From Prevotella sp. (lineage in GTDB: Bacteria; Bacteroidota; Bacteroidia; Bacteroidales; Bacteroidaceae): a DNA stretch of 57,921 nt. The translations under genes were made by a program, and so were the position numbers. The stretch is from assembly GCA_022773395.1 (NCBI GenBank), contig JALFBL010000087.1:1-57921 (forward strand), written 5' to 3'. Within the stretch, counting starts at the first letter, position 1, and every line of letters begins with the position of its first letter. Shown here in pieces: positions 34,032 to 43,204 of this stretch. The notes beneath the pieces are model-generated. The model had not been told where the DNA came from. It did no database searches and saw only the letters and a program-made list of their open reading frames with translations.

Positions 34032-34961
34032 ATGGAGAATCTGCGTAAAGAAGGAATGGCAAGCGTTTTTGCGGCTTTAGGAGCCAATTTGCTGGTTGCC
34101 ATTTCAAAATTCATCGGTTGGGCAATATCTGGTTCGGCAGCCATGCTCAATGAGTCAATACACAGTGTGGTGGATTGTGCCAATCAGATTTTATTATTGA
34201 TAGGTAACAATCAAGCCCAAAAAAAAGCGACAGACATACATCCGTTCGGACAGGCTCGGGCGAAATACTTTTATAGTATAATTGTTGCCATGATGTTGTT
34301 TTTTGGAGGTGGTGCCTTGGGAATTATGGAAGCGTTGCAAAAGTTGTTGCATCCTTCTCATACCATTGAGAACACTTGGCTTGTCATGATTATATTGGCT
34401 GTGGGAATTGTTATTGAAAGCATAAGCCTTCGTGTGGCCTTTAAAGAAATAAGGCATCTGAATAAAGATCGGATACCTTTGGGAAAGTTTCTCAAAGAAA
34501 GCAGACATAGCGAAATACTTATCATTTTTGCGGAAGACACTTGTGCCGTTATAGGCTTGCTTTTGGCCATGGCTGGAACGCTGTTAAGCCATGTTACTGG
34601 CAATCCCTCTTACGATGCCTTGTCGGGCGTATTGATAGGTGTACTTCTCTGCCTTGCAGCCATCTTTCTTGCAAGAGAACTGTATGGCCTATTGATTGGC
34701 GAGAGCGTTGTGGAAAAAGATTTGAGAATTATCAAAAAATCATTTCAGTGCAAAGAGGTTTCTCGTCTCATCGATCTGAAAACCATACATCTTGGCCCTG
34801 ATAACATATTGATTACGGCTAAAGTGGAATTTTCCAGACAGACTTCAAGCCATTCCTTTGATGTCATCAACAGCATAGAGTACAGCATCAGAAACAGCCT
34901 GCCCCTTTACAATATATATATTTATATAGAGGAAGACAAATTTGTGGAAAACAAGAGATAA
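34032..34961 (+). CDS. Cation diffusion facilitator (CDF) family transporter
   Basis: A 309-residue inner-membrane metal transporter with about six helices. The first metal site is ESIHSVVDCANQ (about 41-52) and the second is FAEDTCAVIGL (about 167-177), a His/Asp and Glu/Asp arrangement close to the ZnT9/SLC30A9-like branch of the family. A histidine-containing IHPFGQARAKYFYS follows the first site. The C-terminal cytoplasmic domain is short. Zn2+, Mn2+ or Fe2+ efflux is likely, but the ion cannot be chosen from sequence. Its stop is 13 bases from that of the converging permease gene. Confidence 0.88.
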   Translation: MENLRKEGMASVFAALGANLLVAISKFIGWAISGSAAMLNESIHSVVDCANQILLLIGNNQAQKKATDIHPFGQARAKYFYSIIVAMMLFFGGGALGIMEALQKLLHPSHTIENTWLVMIILAVGIVIESISLRVAFKEIRHLNKDRIPLGKFLKESRHSEILIIFAEDTCAVIGLLLAMAGTLLSHVTGNPSYDALSGVLIGVLLCLAAIFLARELYGLLIGESVVEKDLRIIKKSFQCKEVSRLIDLKTIHLGPDNILITAKVEFSRQTSSHSFDVINSIEYSIRNSLPLYNIYIYIEEDKFVENKR

Positions 34962-34974
34962 ACACGATTCTTTG

Positions 34975-35673
34975 TTAGTAAAAGAAGCAGAAAATACCTG
35001 CTAATATGAATATGACGGCAACGATACGGGTAATCCATATTTGAAAGATATGCATGTATAGGTTCATCTTGTTGTAGGATTGCAGGCTATGGGCAATTGC
35101 CCATGCCATGATGGCAACTGGTAAACCTGTTCCTATAGCAAAACTAACAGGGAGTAGATAGCCGACAGAGGAATCGACGGACATGGGAATGATCATGCCG
35201 AAATAGACGATTCCGCTTTCTGGACAAAAGGCAAGGGAGAAAGCAACGCCCAAGGCAAAACTTCCTTTCATTCCTCTGTAGTGTCCTTTGGAATCTGAGG
35301 TGGATGGCACATGGTCGTGATGGTGCAGTAGGTCGGTGTATAACAGGTAAAGGCCGATGGCTATGAGCAAGGGTGAGAGAAAACGTTCGCCCCACTTGCT
35401 CATTTCATCGCCAAAATTCATCAGTTGCACTCCGCTTTTTATAATCAGGATGAGTATGATGCCTAACAATGAATATCCTGCGACACGTCCTAATGTGTAA
35501 ATCAGTCCTTTGTGAAGAACTTTTTTGCTGCTGTCTGCCTCTTTTGTTATGTACCCCATAGCTGCAATATTCGTGGCCATAGGACAGGGGTGGATGGCCA
35601 CGAGTAGTCCCAATAAAAATGCTGTAATTGAAGGAAACTGACCATTCTCAAAAAGACTTTTTATCAATTCCAT
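34975..35673 (-). CDS. CcdA/DsbD-like permease, ArsG family candidate
   Basis: A 232-residue membrane protein with six to seven helices. It carries two membrane cysteine motifs, IHPCPMATNIAAMGYI (about 27-42) and LAFCPESGIVYFG (about 151-163), as in the CcdA/DsbD electron-carrier fold. A His-rich loop (LLHHHDHV) lies between the helices. In Bacteroidetes, close relatives with the PCPxATN motif are annotated as ArsG-type permeases for aromatic arsenicals; I recall this and cannot verify it. No arsenic genes are next to it. Electron transfer to a periplasmic thiol protein is the main alternative. Confidence 0.7.
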   Translation of the reverse strand: MELIKSLFENGQFPSITAFLLGLLVAIHPCPMATNIAAMGYITKEADSSKKVLHKGLIYTLGRVAGYSLLGIILILIIKSGVQLMNFGDEMSKWGERFLSPLLIAIGLYLLYTDLLHHHDHVPSTSDSKGHYRGMKGSFALGVAFSLAFCPESGIVYFGMIIPMSVDSSVGYLLPVSFAIGTGLPVAIMAWAIAHSLQSYNKMNLYMHIFQIWITRIVAVIFILAGIFCFFY

Positions 35674-35723
35674 TGTGTGTATTACTCCCTTTCTTCTGTT
35701 TGTTCAATAATGAATTTTTCTCA

Positions 35724-35772
35724 CCCCCTCGTGTCATTTTTTTTCTTTTGTGAAGAAAGATGTACGAGGGGG
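35724..35772. repeat. Long hairpin upstream of the ArsG-like permease gene
   Basis: CCCCCTCGT (35724-35732) and ACGAGGGGG (35764-35772) are perfect 9-base arms. Inside, TTTCTT and AAGAAA add a second stem. No U-run follows on either strand. The structure begins about 50 bases upstream of the permease start, so it may lie in its leader. Confidence 0.55.
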
Positions 35773-35845
35773 ATGTGATGCAAAGTATAAAATCATGGAA
35801 GACTTCAAAAATCCGCCAGATGGTTTCGTATTTGAAGAAGATACA

Positions 35846-35881
35846 GGGGCTGATTTTGCCTGTTTGAGTGGTTACAGCCCC
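35846..35881 (-). terminator. Hairpin after rpiB (possible terminator)
   Basis: GGGGCTG (35846-35852) and CAGCCCC (35875-35881) form a 7-bp GC-rich stem with a 22-base loop, 21 bases past the rpiB stop on the minus strand. The following TGTATCTTCTTC is only moderately T-rich. Confidence 0.45.
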
Positions 35882-35902
35882 CTTTGGATATCTTTCCACT
35901 GT

Positions 35903-36346
35903 TTATTCCTTTACTGGCATCTTGTCGAGACGATGCTGATGGCGTCCGCCTTCAAAATCGGTTGAGAAAAATTCGTCCATGATTTTTTCGGCAGTGCCAT
36001 TGTCTATGAAACGACCAGGCATGACAAGCACGTTGGCATTATTGTGCAAGCGAATCATGCGTGCAATTTCTGGCATCCATGAAAGTCCGGCGCGAATGCT
36101 TTGATGTTTGTTGAGCGTCATACAGATACCCTCTCCACTGCCACAGATGGCAATGCCCGGATAGACCTCTCCTCTTTCTAGCCCTTCTGCCAACGCATGG
36201 GCAAAATCGGGATAATCGCAACTTTCTTCCGAATAAGTGCCGTAATCTTTGTATTCGTATCCATGCTGTTTGCAATATTCAATGACATATTGTTTGAGGA
36301 TAAAACCTGCATGGTCTGATGCCAATCCTATTCTTTTGATATTCAT
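35903..36346 (-). CDS. rpiB: Ribose-5-phosphate isomerase B
   Basis: Interconverts ribose-5-phosphate and ribulose-5-phosphate. The 147 residues match the RpiB/LacA-LacB family. ASDHAGFILK (9-18) is the phosphate and substrate site, the catalytic cysteine is in AICGSGEGICMTLNK (about 70-84), and RLHNNANVLVMPGRFI follows. It starts only 4 bases after the tkt stop, so transketolase and isomerase are made from one message and serve the non-oxidative pentose phosphate pathway. RpiB also accepts allose-6-phosphate in some bacteria. Confidence 0.95.
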   Translation of the reverse strand: MNIKRIGLASDHAGFILKQYVIEYCKQHGYEYKDYGTYSEESCDYPDFAHALAEGLERGEVYPGIAICGSGEGICMTLNKHQSIRAGLSWMPEIARMIRLHNNANVLVMPGRFIDNGTAEKIMDEFFSTDFEGGRHQHRLDKMPVKE

Positions 36347-36350
36347 TGTT

Positions 36351-38369
36351 TTACTTGTTTAAGAAATCCTTTACTTGTTTGTAAACGTTTTCTGCAGTAT
36401 AGCCGAGTTTTTCGTCCAAGACCTTGTAAGGTGCTGAGAAACCGAAACTATGCATGCCGAACACTTTGCCATGAACACCCACCAAGCCTTCAAGAGTTAC
36501 TGGCAGTCCGGCAGTCATTCCAAAAATTTTGGCGTTTGTGGGCAATATGCTTTCTTGGTATTCTTTGCTTTGTAAGCGGAATAATCCTTCTGAAGGAGCA
36601 CTCACGATACGAATCCTGATACCGTCCTTGCGCAGCAGTCTTGCACCAGCCACAAGGGTGGAAACTTCAGAGCCGTTGGCCAACAGTATCACGTCGAAGT
36701 TCTCATCTGAGCCAGCCACTACATAAGCACCTTTGCGCGCCTGTGCGTAGTTGTTGCCTGTGGGGAGTCTTTCCACGTTTTGGCGAGAGAGGATGAGAGC
36801 CGTTGGAGTTTCCATATTTTCCATTGCCATAGCCCAGCAAACCGTTGTCTCGTCCGCATCTGCAGGGCGGAATACGCGAACGCTGTCCTTTCCTTTATGG
36901 TTTTTCAATTTCTCCATCAATCGGATTTGTGCTTCTTGCTCAACGGGTTCGTGGGTTGGCCCGTCTTCACCCACGCGGAATGCGTCGTGGCTCCAAATAA
37001 ATTTGATGGGCACCTGCATTAAGGCTGCCATGCGTATTGCGGGCTTCATATAGTCGGAGAACACAAAGAATGTGCCACAAGCAGGGATAACGCCGCCATG
37101 GAGATACATGCCGATACACATACATGCCATAGTTAGTTCGCTAACGCCTGCCTGAAAAAATGCCCCTTCGAAATCGCTGTTCATCATGCTCTTGGTCTTT
37201 TTGAGAAATCCATCGGTCTTGTCCGAATTGGAAAGGTCGGCAGAGGAGCATACCATGTTCTTTACCTGTTCGGCAAGTATGCCCAAACACGTGGCACTTG
37301 CCACACGTGTAGCACTGCCTTCTTTTTGGATGCAGGTACTCCAATCTACCTGGGGCGCATTGCCACTGAACCATTCTTTCAATTGGGTTGCTTTGGACGG
37401 ATTTTCCTTTGCCCATCTTTCCTCTTCTGCATAGCGTTCAGCAACAATTTTTTTCAGTTGTTCGCGACGGTTGGCATAGAGATTTTCTACTTCAGGGAAT
37501 ATCACAAAAGGATTCTTCGGGTCTCCTCCTAAATTCTTGATTGTGTTCACATATGCATTTCCACCTAATGGAGAACCGTGAGTCTTGATGGTGGATTCAT
37601 AACTGGAACCATCGTCTTTTAATGCACCCTTACCCATAATGGTCTTTCCGATAATCAGTGTCGGGCGGCTGGTTTCCTGGTTAGCCTCTATCAATGCCGT
37701 ACGAATTTCATCAGCATCATTTCCATTGATGGTCAGTACTTTCCACCCCCAAGCCTTGTATTTCTCCTCTGTGTTTTCATTCATTACCATTCCGCATTCT
37801 GTTGAAAGCTGGATGTCGTTCGAGTCATAGAACATGATGAGGTTGTCCAATCCCAAAAGGCCTGCCAGCCTACCGGCTCCTTGTGAAATCTCCTCTTGGA
37901 TGCCACCGTCTGAAATATAGGCATAGATTTTGTGTTTCATGACCTCTTTGCCCAAGCGTTCCCTCAGGAATTTCTCAGCGACAGCTGCACCGGCCGCAAA
38001 TACATGTCCCTGTCCAAGAGGGCCTGATGTGTTCTCAATCCCTCGTTCAACATCTCTTTCGGGATGGCCAGGGGTGGGGGAGTCCCATTGGCGGAACCGC
38101 ATAATTTCTTCTATCGTAAATTTCCCTTGCAGGCAAAGCGCACTGTAGAGCATCGGGCTCATGTGTCCCGGATCAAGATAAAATCTGTCCCTTCCCGTCC
38201 ATTGTGGATTCTCTGGATCGTAAACCAAAAACTCGGAAAAGAGCACATTGATAAAATCTGCTCCACCCATTGCTCCGCCCGGATGACCTGAGTTTGCTTT
38301 TTCTACCATAGAAACAGCGAGTATTCGGATATTGTCCGCTGCCCTGTTCATTAATTTTTTATCGTTCAT
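36351..38369 (-). CDS. tkt: Transketolase
   Basis: A thiamine-diphosphate enzyme that moves two-carbon units between sugar phosphates. It has 672 residues, the usual length. His in KANSGHPGGAMGGADF (about 22-37) and GPLGQGHVFAAG are substrate and cofactor contacts. The ThDP motif is ISDGGIQEEISQGAGRLAG to YDSNDIQLS, in which Gly replaces Asp/Gly at the usual GDG start (SDGG). The pyrimidine-domain Glu and FRPADADET are present. It is followed by rpiB and preceded, 35 bases upstream, by a small membrane-protein gene. Confidence 0.96.
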   Translation of the reverse strand: MNDKKLMNRAADNIRILAVSMVEKANSGHPGGAMGGADFINVLFSEFLVYDPENPQWTGRDRFYLDPGHMSPMLYSALCLQGKFTIEEIMRFRQWDSPTPGHPERDVERGIENTSGPLGQGHVFAAGAAVAEKFLRERLGKEVMKHKIYAYISDGGIQEEISQGAGRLAGLLGLDNLIMFYDSNDIQLSTECGMVMNENTEEKYKAWGWKVLTINGNDADEIRTALIEANQETSRPTLIIGKTIMGKGALKDDGSSYESTIKTHGSPLGGNAYVNTIKNLGGDPKNPFVIFPEVENLYANRREQLKKIVAERYAEEERWAKENPSKATQLKEWFSGNAPQVDWSTCIQKEGSATRVASATCLGILAEQVKNMVCSSADLSNSDKTDGFLKKTKSMMNSDFEGAFFQAGVSELTMACMCIGMYLHGGVIPACGTFFVFSDYMKPAIRMAALMQVPIKFIWSHDAFRVGEDGPTHEPVEQEAQIRLMEKLKNHKGKDSVRVFRPADADETTVCWAMAMENMETPTALILSRQNVERLPTGNNYAQARKGAYVVAGSDENFDVILLANGSEVSTLVAGARLLRKDGIRIRIVSAPSEGLFRLQSKEYQESILPTNAKIFGMTAGLPVTLEGLVGVHGKVFGMHSFGFSAPYKVLDEKLGYTAENVYKQVKDFLNK

Positions 38370-38404
38370 GATATTTTAATATTTTGGAATTGATTGATCT
38401 GGAT

Positions 38405-38791
38405 TCAAAAGGCAAGCACGTCTTTGATATAGTTCTCAATGTCATTGTTGTGCATCTGTTTCAATTTGGCTTTAAACAGTAACTTTCCCAAAAACACATA
38501 TAAAGCTACGACTGCGGCACCGATGCCGCAACAAATGAGCAATGCATCGGTGCTTTCCCAAAATGCCGAAGCCACGATGATGGGGAGAGCAAATAAAAAT
38601 CCCATCATCGTATAGTTGGAAAGCCTTTCTGCTTCTTTGTCAATGAGTGCTTGTTTGTCAAAAAGGTAATCATCCAAGTCCTCTCTTGAAAACCCATATT
38701 TCTCCATTCTGGGTGCGTTTGTTTTGTCCTTGATCGCATCCATCTTGTCTGTGACCGAATGGCTGTAATCGTCAATTACTATTTTTCTCAT
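38405..38791 (-). CDS. Small two-helix membrane protein of unknown function
   Basis: From the ATG at 38791 the protein has 128 residues. A charged N-terminal half (1-66) is followed by two adjacent hydrophobic helices (about 66-83 and 87-110) and a short basic then acidic tail. No family is recognised. The longer frame starting at 38848 overlaps the promoter element, so it is not used. The gene lies 35 bases upstream of tkt in the same direction and may be the first gene of that operon. A connection to pentose metabolism is not evident. Confidence 0.7.
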   Translation of the reverse strand: MRKIVIDDYSHSVTDKMDAIKDKTNAPRMEKYGFSREDLDDYLFDKQALIDKEAERLSNYTMMGFLFALPIIVASAFWESTDALLICCGIGAAVVALYVFLGKLLFKAKLKQMHNNDIENYIKDVLAF

Positions 38792-38845
38792 ATTGCATAA
38801 ATGTGGCATTTGTGGCCTTGCCATTGCAATGGCTGTTACCTGTTG

Positions 38846-38853
38846 CAAAGGTA
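38846..38853 (-). promoter_or_regulatory. -7 element upstream of the small membrane protein-tkt-rpiB operon
   Basis: On the minus strand TACCTTTG (38853-38846) lies about 55 bases before the ATG at 38791. No clear TTTG is found at the right distance upstream. Confidence 0.5.
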
Positions 38854-38934
38854 CAATATTATTCTGAATAATGATGTATAATCTATGATTATCCTGCCGA
38901 TTCGTCCCTTTAAATCACAAAATGTATGGATTAA

Positions 38935-38966
38935 TTTGCACGGTAGCAATCTTTTTCGTATTTTTG
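38935..38966 (+). promoter_or_regulatory. Promoter of the YkvA-like gene
   Basis: TTTG (38935-38938), a 20-base spacer and TATTTTTG (38959-38966). Transcription is expected to begin near 38973, about 50 bases before the ATG at 39023. It is divergent from the 38846-38853 element. Confidence 0.65.
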
Positions 38967-39022
38967 CTCCGAAATAATGAATGGAATGGTTTTCCTTCCA
39001 AGGACTTTAGAAATAAAATAAT

Positions 39023-39412
39023 ATGGAATTACCTGATTTTATGCAATATGGCAATCGCTTTACGAAAAGTGATTTCATGGAGAAAATCTCACGGGTTGCC
39101 AAAAGAGCGGGCGCAAAAATGGTCTATGCGGCATTTTTGTTGTATTATACCTTGCAGAGCAACAAGGTGTCGGTGAAAGACAAGGCTATTATTATTGGTG
39201 CGTTGGGGTATCTTATCAGCCCGTTAGACGTAATTCCCGATGCGATTCCTATTGCGGGATTGGGCGACGATATGGCAGTCCTCATATACGTGCTTCAGAA
39301 AATATGGACAGACATAAATGATGATGTGAAGGAAAAAGCGCGCGAAAAACTCTCTAAATGGTTTGATGAAGACGAAATCGGTGAAATCGACCATCTTTTT
39401 GATAAAGACTGA
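39023..39412 (+). CDS. YkvA/DUF1232 family membrane protein
   Basis: A 129-residue protein with the DUF1232 signature YLISPLDVIPDAIPIAGLGD (about 73-92), a conserved hydrophobic hairpin with two proline-rich turns. An amphipathic N-terminal half and an acidic C-terminal helix flank it. The family is widespread and membrane-associated, but its role is unknown. It has its own promoter, and a perfect 20-bp palindrome lies about 50 bases downstream before the ABC-F gene. Confidence 0.88.
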   Translation: MELPDFMQYGNRFTKSDFMEKISRVAKRAGAKMVYAAFLLYYTLQSNKVSVKDKAIIIGALGYLISPLDVIPDAIPIAGLGDDMAVLIYVLQKIWTDINDDVKEKAREKLSKWFDEDEIGEIDHLFDKD

Positions 39413-39462
39413 TTCGAGTCGTTTTCAATTTCCTTGATTTTTATAGTTCAGGGTTTACTTTT

Positions 39463-39482
39463 ATCGTCCTTGCAAGGACGAT
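39463..39482. repeat. Perfect 20-bp palindrome between ykvA-like and ABC-F genes
   Basis: ATCGTCCTTGCAAGGACGAT reads the same on both strands. It can form an 8-bp stem with a TGCA loop, or be an operator for a dimeric regulator. It lies about 80 bases upstream of the ABC-F -7 element. Some T residues follow (TGTTCTTTT), so a weak terminator for the ykvA-like gene is the alternative. Confidence 0.6.
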
Positions 39483-39562
39483 GAGTGTTCTTTTCCCCTT
39501 GCCTAAAGTCCGGTAAAGGAAAAATAAGTGGGCAATCTTCCGCCTATCTCATTTTTTTAGAG

Positions 39563-39570
39563 TACCTTTG
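39563..39570 (+). promoter_or_regulatory. -7 element upstream of ABC-F-grpE-dnaJ
   Basis: TACCTTTG lies 32 bases before the ABC-F ATG at 39602. No well-placed TTTG is seen. A purine-rich AAAGGAAA (about 39591-39598) just before the ATG may assist initiation. Confidence 0.55.
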
Positions 39571-39586
39571 CACGAAATTTGAATAA

Positions 39587-41215
<1,629 letters not shown>

Positions 41216-41271
41216 TGAAGAAGAAGGTTTGGCATGCTTTTTGTAATAAAAGACATAAAAAACAATCAGTC

Positions 41272-41898
41272 ATGAGCGAAGAAAAACAAACAAACAAAGA
41301 TGAAGGCATAGAGAAAGAAAACATTCAGAATGAGAATCTGAAAGTTCAGAATGACGAACAGGATGCCACAGAAGGTATGAACGAAGAAAATGCTTCGGCC
41401 GCTGAAGAAAATCAAGAAAGGCCTGAGTCTGAGGAAGAGAAAGAACAGAAAAAGACTCCTTTGGAAAAAGCTGAGGAAGAAATTGAGGCTTTGAGAGACA
41501 AATATTTGCGTTCGGTAGCTGAGTTTGAAAATTACCGCAAGCGTACCATCAAGGAAAAGGCCGAACTGATTCTTAATGGTGGAGAAAAAACAGTTTCGGC
41601 CATTCTCCCCGTTCTGGACGATTTTGAACGCGCTTTGGCAGACAAAACCCAAGATGCCACTGCTCTTAAAGAAGGTATGGACTTGATTTTCAAGAAATTT
41701 TTTAAAACGCTCGAAGGGCTTGGGGTGAAAAAGATAGAAACCGAAGGGAAGGATTTCAATGTGGATTACCACGAAGCAATTGCAATGGTACCAGGAATGG
41801 GCGATGATAAAAAAGGAAAAGTTATCGATTGTGTATTGACTGGCTACATGCTCAACGAGAAGGTGATTAGGCATGCCAAAGTGGCAGTAGGACAATGA
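41272..41898 (+). CDS. grpE: Nucleotide exchange factor GrpE
   Basis: Releases ADP from DnaK in the Hsp70 cycle. From the ATG at 41272 it has 208 residues. An acidic, Gln/Glu-rich disordered N-terminus (about 1-60) leads into the long coiled-coil helix (EIEALRDKYLRSVAEFENYRKRT, in parts). The C-terminal beta domain is VDYHEAIAMVPGMGDDKKGKVIDCVLTGYMLNEKVIRHAKVAVG, in parts. Another ATG at 41215 overlaps the ABC-F stop (TGATG) and would add 19 basic residues; I cannot exclude it. dnaJ follows after 18 bases. Confidence 0.93.
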   Translation: MSEEKQTNKDEGIEKENIQNENLKVQNDEQDATEGMNEENASAAEENQERPESEEEKEQKKTPLEKAEEEIEALRDKYLRSVAEFENYRKRTIKEKAELILNGGEKTVSAILPVLDDFERALADKTQDATALKEGMDLIFKKFFKTLEGLGVKKIETEGKDFNVDYHEAIAMVPGMGDDKKGKVIDCVLTGYMLNEKVIRHAKVAVGQ

Positions 41899-41916
41899 TG
41901 TAAGAAATATCAGTCA

Positions 41917-43086
41917 ATGGCAAAAAGAGATTACTATGAGGTGCTGGGCGTTGACAAAAACGCTACAGAGGATGAACTGAAGAAGGCATATCGTAAGATT
42001 GCGATTAAATATCATCCCGACCGAAATCCCGGCAACAAAGAAGCTGAAGAGAAATTTAAGGAAGCTGCCGAGGCCTATGACGTGTTGCACGATCCTCAGA
42101 AACGAAGTCGATACGATCAGTTTGGTTTTGATGGTCCTGCTGGAATGGGAGGTTTTGAAGGCTTTGGCGGCGGAGGCTTTTCCATGGATGACATCTTCTC
42201 GATGTTTGGCGATGTGTTCGGAGGCCATGGAGGATTCGGAGGATTCGGAGGTGGTTTCGGAGGTGGTGGCAGTCGCCAGCCTGCAAAGCATCGTGGAGCC
42301 GACCTTCGTTTGAAGGTAAGACTCTCCTTGCAAGAGGTGGCGACAGGTGTTACCAAGAAATTCAAGGTGAAAAAAGATATTGAATGCGACCATTGCCATG
42401 GCACTGGGGCTGAAGCCGGAAGCGGAACAGAACCCTGTCCTACATGTCATGGAAGCGGTGTCGTCACTCGTACCACACAAAGTCTTTTCGGTATGATGCA
42501 GACTCAAAGCGTTTGCCCCACTTGTAATGGCGAAGGGATCATTATCAAGAACAAATGCCGCAAATGTAGTGGCAGCGGTGTCGTAAAGGGCGATGAAGTC
42601 GTAGAAATCAAGATTCCCGCAGGCGTTGCAGAGGGGATGGTGGTGAATGTTCCGGGTAAAGGAAACGCAGGGGTTCGCAACGGTATCAATGGAAACATAC
42701 AAGTTTACATTGAAGAAGAACCCAGCGAAACATTTGTACGAGATGGAAATAACCTTATCTATAATCTGTTGCTGGATTTCCCAACAGCGGCTTTAGGTGG
42801 AAACGTTGAGATTCCTACCATTGAGGAAACGAAAGTGAGAATAAAGATTGAGCCCGGGACTCAACCGGGAAAAACCCTCAGACTGAGGGGGAAAGGGCTT
42901 CCTGTTGTGCAAGGGTACGGCAGCGGAATGGGTGATTTGGTCATCAATATTAGCGTGTATGTGCCCAAGAATTTAAGTAAAGAAGAAAAGAAGGCACTTG
43001 AAGAAATGCAACAAAGCGAGAACTTCAAGGGAGACGGGCAAACTCAAAAGAGTATTTTTGAAAAATTCAGAAATTATTTCAATTAA
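41917..43086 (+). CDS. dnaJ: Molecular chaperone DnaJ (Hsp40)
   Basis: Delivers substrates to DnaK and triggers its ATPase. The 389 residues show the J domain (1-70) with the HPD triad at 33-35, then a Gly/Phe-rich stretch (about 70-128). Next come four CxxCxGxG zinc repeats ([32 protein letters not shown], about 150-225) and two C-terminal beta-barrel domains. It is a full-length type I DnaJ, transcribed with grpE. dnaK is not in this window, so the chaperone locus is split. Confidence 0.97.
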   Translation: MAKRDYYEVLGVDKNATEDELKKAYRKIAIKYHPDRNPGNKEAEEKFKEAAEAYDVLHDPQKRSRYDQFGFDGPAGMGGFEGFGGGGFSMDDIFSMFGDVFGGHGGFGGFGGGFGGGGSRQPAKHRGADLRLKVRLSLQEVATGVTKKFKVKKDIECDHCHGTGAEAGSGTEPCPTCHGSGVVTRTTQSLFGMMQTQSVCPTCNGEGIIIKNKCRKCSGSGVVKGDEVVEIKIPAGVAEGMVVNVPGKGNAGVRNGINGNIQVYIEEEPSETFVRDGNNLIYNLLLDFPTAALGGNVEIPTIEETKVRIKIEPGTQPGKTLRLRGKGLPVVQGYGSGMGDLVINISVYVPKNLSKEEKKALEEMQQSENFKGDGQTQKSIFEKFRNYFN

Positions 43087-43098
43087 TAGGAAACCAGT

Positions 43099-43146
43099 AG
43101 GGAAGGCTCACCCAATATGGGACAAGAGTCTTCCCTGTTGCTTTTG
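43099..43146 (+). terminator. Hairpin terminator after dnaJ
   Basis: AGGGAAGGCTC (43099-43109) pairs with GAGTCTTCCCT (43126-43136) over 11 bp with one G-U pair. A small CCCA/TGGG hairpin (43111-43121) sits in the loop. The sequence GTTGCTTTTGTTT follows. It lies 12 bases past the dnaJ stop. Confidence 0.65.
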
Positions 43147-43204
43147 TTTGAAGGGGATGAATCCTCCAATTCATTATTGTTAAGTAGATATTCAATTTTC
43201 TAAT

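Noticed and set aside
35750..35965. 71-codon plus-strand frame between the permease and rpiB genes
   Set aside because: It overlaps the 3' end of rpiB in antisense and spans both hairpins; no promoter or recognised similarity.
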